33,200 bases of DNA from a virus: positions 1 to 33,200 of IMG/VR virus record IMGVR_UViG_3300036804_000090. One strand, 5' to 3'. This document shows positions 22,587 through 28,842 of this stretch, in pieces. The position numbers and the translations under genes are program-made. Every line of letters begins with the position of its first letter. Position 1 is the stretch's first letter. The notes under the pieces were generated by a model. That model was not told the origin of the DNA. It worked only from the letters and a program-made list of their open reading frames with translations, and did not search any database.

Positions 22587-22813
22587 GAGGCGTCGAGCGG
22601 ATCTGGAAGGGCCGCTATCGCCACCTCGCGACGGGCCGCTACATCATCGAGACCGAGTTCGAGGGCGAGGGCCCGCGCGGCGGGACTCGCCGCTTCTGGG
22701 AGTTCGCCGACGACGACCGTTACGGGGGTGTCGTGCTGGACGGCTTGCCGGGGTTCCGGACGTTGCGCGAGGCGATCGCCGAGCTCGACCGACGCCTTGA
22801 CGCCGACCCCTGA
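22583..22813 (+). CDS. Small hypothetical protein ending the plus operon
   Basis: 76 residues: basic, aromatic start (VERIWKGRYRHLATGRYIIE), a central RRFWEFADDDRYGG, and a helix FRTLREAIAELDRRL. No family is recognised. Last gene before the terminator. Confidence 0.65.
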   Translation: MRGVERIWKGRYRHLATGRYIIETEFEGEGPRGGTRRFWEFADDDRYGGVVLDGLPGFRTLREAIAELDRRLDADP

Positions 22814-22828
22814 GAGTACGATCGAGAA

Positions 22829-22840
22829 GGTTGCTTGACC
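22829..22840 (+). repeat. GGTTRCTTGACM element, copy 1
   Basis: GGTTGCTTGACC between the last plus-strand gene and the terminator, about 55 bp from the first attP arm. Near-identical copies occur at 26586-26597 and 26637-26648, around the integrase start. Confidence 0.5.
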
Positions 22841-22843
22841 CCT

Positions 22844-22876
22844 GGCGCCTCCGCTTCGGCGGGGGCGCCTTTTTTT
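22844..22876 (+). terminator. Rho-independent terminator of the plus operon
   Basis: An 11-bp stem (22844-22854 with 22859-22869, one T-G pair) closes a TTCG loop in the very stable C(UUCG)G context and is followed by seven T. It ends the plus-strand operon and shields attP and the opposing early operon. Confidence 0.92.
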
Positions 22877-22894
22877 GTGCCCGCCCCGGGATCT

Positions 22895-22916
22895 CATCGC
22901 CCATTCATCGCCCATT
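22895..22916 (+). repeat. attP arm-type repeat, left
   Basis: Two tandem CATCGCCCATT units, identical over 22 bp to 23129-23150. They lie about 130 bp from the tRNA-like core. Tandem short repeats on both sides of a tRNA-like core are the usual look of integrase arm sites. Confidence 0.7.
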
Positions 22917-23041
22917 CAACCTAAAGCGCGCCTTTTCGGGGCGTTTTAGCCGCCGGGGCGCTCGGGCTCGGTGCCGCGGGATTAGCAGGCCTTTTGTTGG
23001 GCCAACGGGGAGGGCCGGGGAGGGACGTTACCCCCCCAAAA

Positions 23042-23083
23042 GGGCTTGGGAAGCCGACGCTCTACCAACTGAGCTACGTTCGC
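23042..23083 (-). other. attP: attP core: 5' half of tRNA-Gly(CCC)
   Basis: On the minus strand this is a tRNA 5' half: acceptor strand GCGAACG, TA, D-arm GCTC-AGTTGGTA-GAGC, G, anticodon stem TCGGC and loop TTCCCAA (anticodon CCC, Gly). After the loop only GCC pairs before identity is lost, and no T-arm or 3' acceptor follows. It is therefore not a working tRNA gene. With an integrase and flanking arm repeats it is best read as attP for insertion in a host tRNA-Gly(CCC) gene, with the phage supplying the 5' half. Confidence 0.78.
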
Positions 23084-23128
23084 AATCGCCCGTGGATACT
23101 AACGATCCGGGCATTTGGCCGATTGGCC

Positions 23129-23150
23129 CATCGCCCATTCATCGCCCATT
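23129..23150 (+). repeat. attP arm-type repeat, right
   Basis: Identical over 22 bp to 22895-22916 (two CATCGCCCATT units), 45 bp from the core. It is followed by two copies of GTTCATCG (23155-23162 and 23166-23173), which may be further or weaker sites. Confidence 0.7.
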
Positions 23151-23177
23151 GAATGTTCATCGAGTGTTCATCGGGTA

Positions 23178-23660
23178 TCAGAAGGGGCCGTCGACGGCCT
23201 CGCGCAGACCCGCCAGACCGGCGACTGGATAGCCGACGTCATAGGGGCAGCGATCGCACTCGCAGGCGATCACCGGGTAGTCCCGGGCGGTGACGCGGAC
23301 GGCGCCGGGGCAGTCCTCCTCGCCGATCGCGAGGACCTGGCCGGTGGGCATCCGCTCGGTGATCGTGCGGCGGTGCGGCGCGTGGATCGGAGTCCCGATC
23401 GGGAACCTGGCGGCAGTGTCGGCGAAGCGAGCTCGGAGCTGGGCCGGGATCGACGGCCCCGGCTCGGCCTCCTCGGGGATCTGGCCGGTGCGGATCCAGT
23501 GGGCCAGCAGCCCGGGCCCGACGTTCTGGCGGCCATCCCAGCGGCGGCAGGCGGCGAGGATCTGGGCCGGGGTTGCGTCGGCCAGCAGCCCTTCGGCCTG
23601 GTCGACGCCGCGAGCTCGAAGCGCCTGGAGCGCCTCGACGGTCGGGTCGCCGCCTGCCAT
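23178..23660 (-). CDS. Hypothetical protein with Cys cluster
   Basis: 160 residues, last gene of the early operon, ending beside attP. The N-terminal half has TPAQILAACRRWDGRQNVGP and LLAHWIRTGQIP, a helical pattern shared by many actinophage DNA-binding proteins. The C-terminus has IACECDRCPYD, likely metal-binding. The role may be regulatory or replicative, but this is not shown. Confidence 0.6.
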   Translation of the reverse strand: MAGGDPTVEALQALRARGVDQAEGLLADATPAQILAACRRWDGRQNVGPGLLAHWIRTGQIPEEAEPGPSIPAQLRARFADTAARFPIGTPIHAPHRRTITERMPTGQVLAIGEEDCPGAVRVTARDYPVIACECDRCPYDVGYPVAGLAGLREAVDGPF

Positions 23661-23680
23661 CAGCCCAGCCCCCGGCGGAC

Positions 23681-23872
23681 CTACTCGGGCGGCGCTTCGG
23701 GGTCGACCGGGTCGAGGAAGGTGAGCGGCATCGTCGCCTGGCAGTCGGCGCAGTAGCCGGAGATCGGCATCCGGTTATCAGGAGTCGGCGGCCCGACGGT
23801 CTGGTGAAACTTGCCGCCGCAGAGCGGGCAGGGGACGACGTCCTTCTGGGCCCCGAGCGGCGGGCCGCTCAT
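23681..23872 (-). CDS. Small zinc-ribbon protein
   Basis: 63 residues with CPLCGGKFHQT and YCADCQATMP, two CxxC knuckles about 25 residues apart that form a zinc ribbon. Overlaps the upstream gene by ATGA. Probably a nucleic-acid or protein adaptor; the partner is unknown. Confidence 0.7.
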   Translation of the reverse strand: MSGPPLGAQKDVVPCPLCGGKFHQTVGPPTPDNRMPISGYCADCQATMPLTFLDPVDPEAPPE

Positions 23873-24252
23873 ATCGTGCGGCCCCCCTGAGTGAAGTCCG
23901 GCAGCGGGCGGCTGGTCAAACAGCGCCAGGCGTGAGCGACCTCGGCGAGGTCGACGTGCTCGGACTTCGGCGGGATCACGACGACGCCGAGCGCGTCGTC
24001 GCCGCAGACCTCCCGGAAGGTGTCGCGAAGCTGGGCCCAGCTCGGCATCATCCCGTCGCGCCGGGAGACCGAGACGTGCTCCCAGAGCTGGCGGTCCTGC
24101 TCGATCGCGACCGAATGAATCAGCCCGAGGCCGCGGGCGGCGTGCTCCCAGGCGCCGAGACCGTCAGCGCCGCGATGAGTCCGGCGCCAGCGGTGGCGGA
24201 CGAGCCGCGCCTCGGTGGCCCGGTAGGGATCAAACCGCTCGGCCGAGCTCAT
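23869..24252 (-). CDS. DUF7694-like phage protein
   Basis: 127 residues. The segment HVSVSRRDGMMPSWAQLRDT, then VVVIPPKSEHVDLAEVAHAW, resembles a small conserved phage domain (DUF7694 by memory) whose function is unknown. It is a soluble, compact protein coupled by ATGA on both sides. Confidence 0.6.
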   Translation of the reverse strand: MSSAERFDPYRATEARLVRHRWRRTHRGADGLGAWEHAARGLGLIHSVAIEQDRQLWEHVSVSRRDGMMPSWAQLRDTFREVCGDDALGVVVIPPKSEHVDLAEVAHAWRCLTSRPLPDFTQGGRTI

Positions 24253-24524
24253 CCCTGGCCGACCTGCTCGATCGGGACGACGGCGACCGAGAGGCCGCGG
24301 ACGGCCCCGAGCGCTTTTGCGTGAGTCAGGACGTCGGCGAGCGCGTCGAGCGGTTCGTCGTATCCGCCGAGCCCGATCCCGCCGTTATGGCCGTCGTCGA
24401 GGAGGACGATCGCCCGGTCGCCATCCCGATATTCCGGGTGAGCCCGGACCGCGTCGAGGACCGCGTCAGCGATCCGGGTTAGGCGATCGTGCGGCTCGCC
24501 GTCAGTGTGGCGGGGTGGGGTCAT
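24249..24524 (-). CDS. Hypothetical protein
   Basis: 91 residues from the ATG overlapping the upstream stop. Alpha/beta look: LTRIADAVLDAVRAHPEYRD, DRAIVLLDDGHNGGIGLGGY, then LGAVRGLSVAVVPIEQ. No motif identifies a function. Confidence 0.6.
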   Translation of the reverse strand: MTPPRHTDGEPHDRLTRIADAVLDAVRAHPEYRDGDRAIVLLDDGHNGGIGLGGYDEPLDALADVLTHAKALGAVRGLSVAVVPIEQVGQG

Positions 24525-24964
24525 CGCCGCCGCGGGTCGAGGTTGCGCCGCCATTCGCGGCGCAGGGCGGTCTGGAGCTCGCCAGGGGCGCCGGTGGCGC
24601 CCTGGGCGATCTCTCGGGTTAGGCGAACACGCTGGGCGGGGTTCAGCCGCTCCAGGGCGCTCTGGACGGCCCGGGAGAGGTCGGGGTTCTCCAGGATCGC
24701 GTGGCCCATCGCCGTCAGGCGGTGCGCGCCATCCTCGGCGCGTTCCAGCCAGCCGTAGCGGCGCATCCAGGCCATCCGGGACCCGACCCCGGAGTGCCGG
24801 ACCCGGTCGAGGTTCTCCCCGAGCTGGAGGCGCACCTCGACGGTCTGGGTCCAGCCGTTCTCATCGGCGAGATCGTCGACGATCCCGAGCAGCTCGGCGT
24901 CGCTGATCCCCCAGAGCGAGGCGTCATAGCCTGGCTCTCCAGCGTCGCCGTTACGCCTGCTCAT
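24521..24964 (-). CDS. Hypothetical protein, winged-helix-like
   Basis: 147 residues. MAWMRRYGWLERAEDGAHRL followed by TAMGHAIL looks like the second half of a winged helix, and VEVRLQLGENLDRVRHSGVG like its first. The C-terminus is helical and basic (RVRLTREIAQ; LRREWRRNLDPRRR). It may bind DNA. Overlaps the next upstream gene by 14 bp. Confidence 0.55.
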   Translation of the reverse strand: MSRRNGDAGEPGYDASLWGISDAELLGIVDDLADENGWTQTVEVRLQLGENLDRVRHSGVGSRMAWMRRYGWLERAEDGAHRLTAMGHAILENPDLSRAVQSALERLNPAQRVRLTREIAQGATGAPGELQTALRREWRRNLDPRRR

Positions 24965-25457
24965 CGTCTGACCTGGCGGCCGCGGCCCCCTGGGTCAGCC
25001 GGAACCACTTGCGCGGCCCTTCGCGGCGTGAGAGGCGGATGACGCCGTCCTGGCGGAGCTGCTCGAAGGCGAGCGAACTTTTCCCCGACGAGTCGCCGGT
25101 CAGCGCGCGGATCTCGGCCTGATTGAACTCGTCACGGTCGGCGGCGAACTCCAGGATCGCGACGCGGATCCGCTCGACGACCGCGCCGCTGGTGCCCCGG
25201 CCCTCCCGCGGCCGCTTCGGCGCCGTCGACGCCTTCGGCCTCCCCCCGGCGCTGAGCGGCTCGCCCCGCAGGGCGGCGATCGCCTTCTCATACCGGCGGA
25301 CCTCCGGGGAGATCCGCTCCAGCTCGGCGCGGAGCTCCTCAGCCCGGGCGCGGACCGCGGCCGACTGGGCCTCCATAGCGGCGATGATCGCCTCGTCGCC
25401 CTCCAGGGGCCGGTGGCCGTTCGTGGCCGGGTCTACTGCTACGTCCTGCGGTGCCAT
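24951..25457 (-). CDS. Coiled-coil plus winged-helix DNA-binding protein
   Basis: 168 residues. The N-terminal half is a coiled coil (RARAEELRAELERISPEVRR). A basic linker is followed by a winged helix: VVERIRVAILEFAADRDEFN, QAEIRALTGDSSGKSSLAFE, then LRQDGVIRLSRREGPRKWFR. It is preceded by a strong GAGGAGG Shine-Dalgarno in the context CTAGAGGAGGACTT, loosely like the start-associated sequence. Likely a regulator near the integrase. Confidence 0.65.
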   Translation of the reverse strand: MAPQDVAVDPATNGHRPLEGDEAIIAAMEAQSAAVRARAEELRAELERISPEVRRYEKAIAALRGEPLSAGGRPKASTAPKRPREGRGTSGAVVERIRVAILEFAADRDEFNQAEIRALTGDSSGKSSLAFEQLRQDGVIRLSRREGPRKWFRLTQGAAAARSDDEQA

Positions 25458-25484
25458 AGAAGTCCTCCTCTAGGCGGTGGTTGC

Positions 25485-26564
25485 TTAGCCCTGCGCGCCG
25501 GAAGATACTCCCGCGAGCAGTCGATAGGCGACATCAGCCCAATCGCGGGTCAGGTGCCCGTAGCGACGGTCGATCATCTCGATCGAGCATCCCATCAGCC
25601 GGGCGAGCATGAACGGCGCGATCCCAGCGGCGAGCGCGTTGCTGGCGAACGTGTGGCGCAGGTGATACGGGCCGCGGACCATGACCCCGGCCGCTTCGAG
25701 CGCCGGGGTCCAGGTCCGGTTGCGCCAGTTGTTCAGCAGTAGGTAGCCGCCACGGTGAGCAGGGAACAGCGCCCGAGAGTCGATCCTGGGCGGCAGGTCG
25801 TCAAGCGCCGCCAGCGCCCGAGGTGTCAGCGGAACCGACCGCAGGGAGCGCGCGTTCTTCGGATACGGGGTCAGGACCCCCTCGCTGAAGCGGCGGACGA
25901 CCTGGAGGGTCGGGGTTCCGTTGCGGTCGACGTCGGCGCGGTGCGACGCGGTCCATTCATTCGTCCGCAGGCCGGTCTCGGCGCCGACGATGACGACCGC
26001 GGCGTCCCGCGGGTTCCCGCCGCCCAGCTCGGCCAGGATCGCGTCGAGCTCGTCGGAGTCAAACGGATCGCACTCCTCGCCGCGCGGCTGAGGGTTGGGC
26101 CCGACGTCGAGCGCGGGGTTCCGGTCGATGTAGCGCCAGCGCTTCGCGGCGGCGAGGACCTGGCGGAGCGCCCGAGTCCGTTTGTGGCGCTGGTCCTCGC
26201 TCCAGGAGCGCTGAGCGCGCCAGGCGGCGATGTCATCGGCGGCGTTCTCTAACTCGGCCATCGTCCAGGTTCCGAACTGGGCCCGGGCTGGTATCAGCCA
26301 GTTCCGGACGGTCGCGACGGTCCGGGCGGTCTGGGTCGGCCCCCAGCGGGCGTCGAGGTAGAGGTCGCAGAACTCGTCGAAGGTGATCCGGGCGCTGGGG
26401 CCGTTGCGCTCCAGCCGGGGCAGGACCTCTTTTCGGAACCATCGGCGGGCCTCGGTCTCATTCTTGAAGCCGGGCTGGTGGGGCCGGTCGCTGCCCTCCC
26501 GCCAGCGGATCCCGACGAGGCCGTCGGAGGTCCGATACGTCGACCCGGTTTGTTCTCGGGGCAT
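25485..26564 (-). CDS. int: Tyrosine integrase
   Basis: 359 residues from ATG at 26564, chosen because GAGGAG lies seven bases before it; an in-frame ATG at 26579 is possible. N-terminal arm-binding and SAM-like domains (FDEFCDLYLDARWGPTQTAR) precede the catalytic domain: Arg200 in GAETGLRTNEW, a Lys in KNARSLRSVPL, the box YHLRHTFASNALAAGI (Arg303) and the nucleophile Tyr335 in DRRYGHL. The usual His of the HxxR box is Tyr and the GH pair is GC, variants common in this subgroup. It should recombine attP with a tRNA-Gly gene. attP lies about 2.4 kb downstream, with several genes in between. Confidence 0.93.
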   Translation of the reverse strand: MPREQTGSTYRTSDGLVGIRWREGSDRPHQPGFKNETEARRWFRKEVLPRLERNGPSARITFDEFCDLYLDARWGPTQTARTVATVRNWLIPARAQFGTWTMAELENAADDIAAWRAQRSWSEDQRHKRTRALRQVLAAAKRWRYIDRNPALDVGPNPQPRGEECDPFDSDELDAILAELGGGNPRDAAVVIVGAETGLRTNEWTASHRADVDRNGTPTLQVVRRFSEGVLTPYPKNARSLRSVPLTPRALAALDDLPPRIDSRALFPAHRGGYLLLNNWRNRTWTPALEAAGVMVRGPYHLRHTFASNALAAGIAPFMLARLMGCSIEMIDRRYGHLTRDWADVAYRLLAGVSSGAQG

Positions 26565-26568
26565 GGCG

Positions 26569-26832
26569 CTACTCCTCATCTTCAGGGTTACTTGACCTGA
26601 CAGACGATAGCCTCCCAGCCTGGGCGGCGCCTATCGGGTTGCTTGACACTCCTCGTCTGGGCGTCGCCCTCTCCTCCAGCCAGCGGTCGAGCTCCTCGGG
26701 CCGGAACCGAAGCGCTCCGCTCGGGAGCTTGAACGCCGGGATCTTGCCCTGACGGGCCCAGACCAGAACGGTCTCGGGGACGACGCCGAGCTGGTCGGCG
26801 ACGGCGCGGGTTGTGAGGAGCTCGCCGGTCAC
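26569..26832 (-). CDS. xis: Excisionase-like HTH protein
   Basis: 87 residues, GTG start. LLTTRAVADQLGVVPETVLV, then WARQGKIPAFKLPSGALRFR and EELDRWL, is a clear MerR/excisionase HTH (HTH_17). It directly precedes the integrase, whose Shine-Dalgarno is embedded near its end. It probably sets the direction of recombination. The C-terminal codons carry a copy of the start-associated sequence and two GGTTRCTTGACM elements. Confidence 0.82.
   Translation of the reverse strand: MTGELLTTRAVADQLGVVPETVLVWARQGKIPAFKLPSGALRFRPEELDRWLEERATPRRGVSSNPIGAAQAGRLSSVRSSNPEDEE
26586..26597 (+). repeat. GGTTRCTTGACM element, copy 2
   Basis: GGTTACTTGACC, inside the excisionase gene just upstream of the integrase start. 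See the copies at 22829 and 26637. Confidence 0.45.
26637..26658. repeat. GGTTRCTTGACM copy 3 overlapping an antisense start-associated sequence
   Basis: GGTTGCTTGACA (26637-26648, plus) overlaps TGACACTCCTCGTCT (26644-26658), which on the minus strand is AGACGAGGAGTGTCA, a 15-bp match to the start-associated sequences at 20837, 21208 and 21691. Here it lies inside the excisionase coding region and has no start codon just after it. Confidence 0.5.
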
Positions 26833-26848
26833 GTCGTCCCCGCCCCCG

Positions 26849-27046
26849 TCAGTCCGTGGTCTCGGCCTGGCGGCGGCAGACCGCCTCGGCGTAGCCGGGA
26901 TCGGTCGCGGCGATCGTCGCCCGGGCGGCCTCAGCCGCCGCGGCGTCGTCCTGGGCCCGTCGGCGCCGTCCTTCCATCGCCGCGCTATCGCGCTCGACGC
27001 CGTCGGTCTCAGCTCGTCGCCAGAGCTGGGCGAGGGTGCGACTCAT
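26849..27046 (-). CDS. Small helical basic protein
   Basis: 65 residues from the ATG overlapping the upstream stop (ATGA). Mostly one long charged helix (RRRRAQDDAAAAEAARATIA). Function unknown; coupled to the upstream gene and followed 16 bp later by the excisionase. Confidence 0.55.
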   Translation of the reverse strand: MSRTLAQLWRRAETDGVERDSAAMEGRRRRAQDDAAAAEAARATIAATDPGYAEAVCRRQAETTD

Positions 27047-27714
27047 GCGACTCGCTCCTCGTGGCGCCACGGCTCGACGAGGGCGCCCTCACTGGTGAGC
27101 TCATCGAGCGCCCCTTCTGTGATTTGGGAGTAGAACCGGCAGCGGAGACCGTTCACCTTGTCGCCGAGGCCGATTAGCTGCCCAGCGCGAGCGGCGATCT
27201 CATCGAAGGCGTGCCGGTTTAGCAGCGCGTCGTCGAGCTCGATCCCGAAGTGAACGGCCCACGGGCAGAATCGGGCGCGGGTCCGAGTAACGCGGGTCCG
27301 TTTCTGGAGCGAGACCGCGGCGACGAGCCGATAGCGGTCGTCGCCCCACATCCCCTCTATGTCGCGCGGCCCGTCGTATTCGATCGGCGCTCGGGCGCCG
27401 AGGTCGGGGCCGAGGGCGGTCACGGCCTTCCGGGTCCGCTCGCCGTCCCGTGTGATCGTCCCGGCCTGGTAGAGGCAGGTGGTCGCATAGAAGGTCGGTA
27501 GGAACGGCCCGAGGTCCTCGGCCCAGTAGAGCGACCCCTCCCATTCGGTGCGCGAGATGGTGAGGTGATGTTCGATCGTTTTATCGCTGGCCCGGACGGC
27601 GTTCAGTCGGGCGAGCCGTTCGGCGAGCGGGTCCGTCGGGATCGACAGTCGCGGGCTGTGAACGATCAGCGGGTTCCGGTCGTGTCCGACCGTCCAGACT
27701 AGGTGCTGAAGCAC
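27043..27714 (-). CDS. Conserved phage protein of unknown function
   Basis: 223 residues from GTG at 27714, five bases after a perfect AGGAGG. The frame stays open upstream through the pentamer array, but that part looks non-coding. Segments ISRTEWEGSLYWAEDLGPFL, then GPRDIEGMWGDDRY, SLQKRTRVTRTRARFCPWAV and AARAGQLIGLGDKVNGLRCR resemble a protein family widespread in phages, usually seen with DIEGLW and YIGLGDWRPRFGRF motifs. No biochemical role is known to me. It stands immediately downstream of the 5-bp array, which would be in its leader. Confidence 0.7.
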   Translation of the reverse strand: MLQHLVWTVGHDRNPLIVHSPRLSIPTDPLAERLARLNAVRASDKTIEHHLTISRTEWEGSLYWAEDLGPFLPTFYATTCLYQAGTITRDGERTRKAVTALGPDLGARAPIEYDGPRDIEGMWGDDRYRLVAAVSLQKRTRVTRTRARFCPWAVHFGIELDDALLNRHAFDEIAARAGQLIGLGDKVNGLRCRFYSQITEGALDELTSEGALVEPWRHEERVA

Positions 27715-27780
27715 GGTAGCCTCCTGGGTTGTGGGTGCTCGGCGGTCGCGGTATTTGCGGCCGCCGACGCTTTTGAAGTG

Positions 27781-28035
27781 GGCGTGACGTGACATGGCCG
27801 GACTCGACTTGGCGTGACAGGCCCTGGCAAGGCTCGGCGTAACAAGGCGGGGTAAGGCGTGGTTTGGCGGGACACAGCGGAGCAAGGCCTGGCGCGGCCG
27901 GACAGGGCATGACGTGACTCGGCATGGCTGGGCGGGGCTCGGCATGGCGGGCCCAGGCGCGACAGGGCTCGACAAAGCGCGGCAGAGCATGGCTCGACCC
28001 GACGCGGCGCGACAGGACGAGGCGGGACACGGCCC
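27781..28035. repeat. Array of 51 degenerate 5-bp units (GRCNN)
   Basis: From 27781 the plus strand parses without a gap into 51 five-base units such as GGCGT, GACAT, GGCTC and GACAG. Position 1 is G in 46 units and A in 5; position 2 is a purine in 49; position 3 is C in 49 (T in the rest); positions 4-5 vary freely. On the minus strand, the sense strand of the neighbouring genes, the unit is NNGYC. The array starts seven bases from the resolvase stop and ends 66 bp before the next gene's start. The 5-bp period is out of step with codons. It is probably non-coding with an unknown role. Confidence 0.85.
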
Positions 28036-28041
28036 GAGACA

Positions 28042-28350
28042 TCAGTGCGGCCATTCGTCCTCGGGGATCCAGCGCAGGCGCCCGCGCGGCGGCCACCAGG
28101 CCAGCAGCGCATCGGCGCCGCCGAGCTTCGCGGCGAATGAGAGCTCCGCACGTTCCGCCGGGCCGAACCGCTCGTAAGGCCCCTGGGCCGTCGACTTGAC
28201 CTGCACGACGCGGGGGCGGGACCCGACGCGGATCGCGAGGACGTCGGCGGCGCCATGCGAACCGCGAGCGCAGACCGCGAACCAATCCTCGGAGGCGAGG
28301 AGCTCGCGGACGAGCCGGTCGCGGCCGATCCCGCGCTCCCGGCCGCTCAT
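28042..28350 (-). CDS. Hjc-like Holliday junction resolvase
   Basis: 102 residues with the archaeal-Hjc/restriction-fold pattern: GRERGIGRDRLVRELLASED, then CARGSHGAADVLAIRVGSRP (acidic Asp36), VVQVKST (Lys52), and a late GGADALLAWWPPRGRLRWIP. It should resolve branched DNA during recombination or before packaging. It fits the neighbouring RecT and Cas4-like genes. ATGA overlap with the preceding microprotein. Confidence 0.82.
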   Translation of the reverse strand: MSGRERGIGRDRLVRELLASEDWFAVCARGSHGAADVLAIRVGSRPRVVQVKSTAQGPYERFGPAERAELSFAAKLGGADALLAWWPPRGRLRWIPEDEWPH

Positions 28351-28478
28351 CGCAGGCCCCTCTCCGGCGTTCTAAGCGAATCTCCCGCCCGGAGGTGTTG
28401 GCCGTCCAGTCCGGCGCCGAGCAAGCGCAGCGCGCCGCCTGTGAAGCCTGGGGGGGTGAATTGCGCCAGGTGGCCCAT
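28347..28478 (-). CDS. 43-residue microprotein
   Basis: Starts MGHLAQFTPPGFTGGALRLL and ends overlapping the resolvase start (ATGA); its ATG overlaps the preceding stop (TGATG). Coupling on both sides supports translation. No family is recognised. Confidence 0.5.
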   Translation of the reverse strand: MGHLAQFTPPGFTGGALRLLGAGLDGQHLRAGDSLRTPERGLR

Positions 28479-28726
28479 CAGAACAGCCGCCCCTGGGCGA
28501 ACTCCAGCCGGAGCGCGTCGACGTCGAGCTCACGCTCGGCGGCGAAGGCGCCCAGCAGGTCGGGCGCCTGAAGGTCGCCGAGCTTGCCGGTGGCGCAGGC
28601 GCCCCCGGCGCCGTGCAGCGCGCCGCCGCAGATACACCGGCAGACATCCGAGCGAGCCTCGTGGCAGCGAGCGTCACACCGGCCGACGCATCCCTCCGAG
28701 TCATAAACGGCGATCGCGGTCGTCAT
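28478..28726 (-). CDS. Cys-rich zinc-binding phage protein
   Basis: 82 residues from ATG with GAGGAG upstream. Seven cysteines and histidines cluster in GCVGRCDARCHEARSDVCRC, followed by ICGGALHGAGG. The CxCGGxxHG pattern recurs in small actinophage proteins and should bind zinc. The C-terminal helix is acidic. Function unknown. Confidence 0.72.
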   Translation of the reverse strand: MTTAIAVYDSEGCVGRCDARCHEARSDVCRCICGGALHGAGGACATGKLGDLQAPDLLGAFAAERELDVDALRLEFAQGRLF

Positions 28727-28842
28727 CGCTGGCGCTCCTCTCGATCCTGACGGCGGACCTCGCGGCCCTCGGCGAGCAACAGCGCGACCAGGTGCGCCAG
28801 GATGACGGCGGCGGCGATGACGAGGTAGGCGGCCGAAGTCAT
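28723..28842 (-). CDS. Single-span membrane microprotein
   Basis: 39 residues: MTSAAYLVIAAAVILAHLVA then LLLAEGREVRRQDREE, one transmembrane helix followed by a charged tail. Both ends overlap neighbours. It may insert in the host membrane; its purpose is unknown. Confidence 0.6.
   Translation of the reverse strand: MTSAAYLVIAAAVILAHLVALLLAEGREVRRQDREERQR

Noticed and set aside
21323-22915. A 530-codon minus-strand open frame over the plus-strand small genes
   Set aside because: Arg/Pro-rich with no ribosome site. It runs over the terminator, and the plus-strand genes have Shine-Dalgarno leaders and ATGA couplings.
23042-23083. A functional tRNA-Gly gene
   Set aside because: T-arm, variable loop and 3' acceptor are missing; only the 5' half to the anticodon loop is present, so attP is the better reading.
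22895-23173. CRISPR array from the repeated CATCGCCCATT units
   Set aside because: Units are 11 bp in tandem pairs without spacers, there are no CRISPR adaptation or effector genes, and they flank a tRNA-like core as arm sites do. The Cas4-like nuclease is a phage recombination enzyme here.
27581-28285. Several overlapping minus-strand open frames through the pentamer array
   Set aside because: Open only because the 5-bp pattern nearly excludes stops; no ribosome site; they conflict with the resolvase and 27043-27714 genes.
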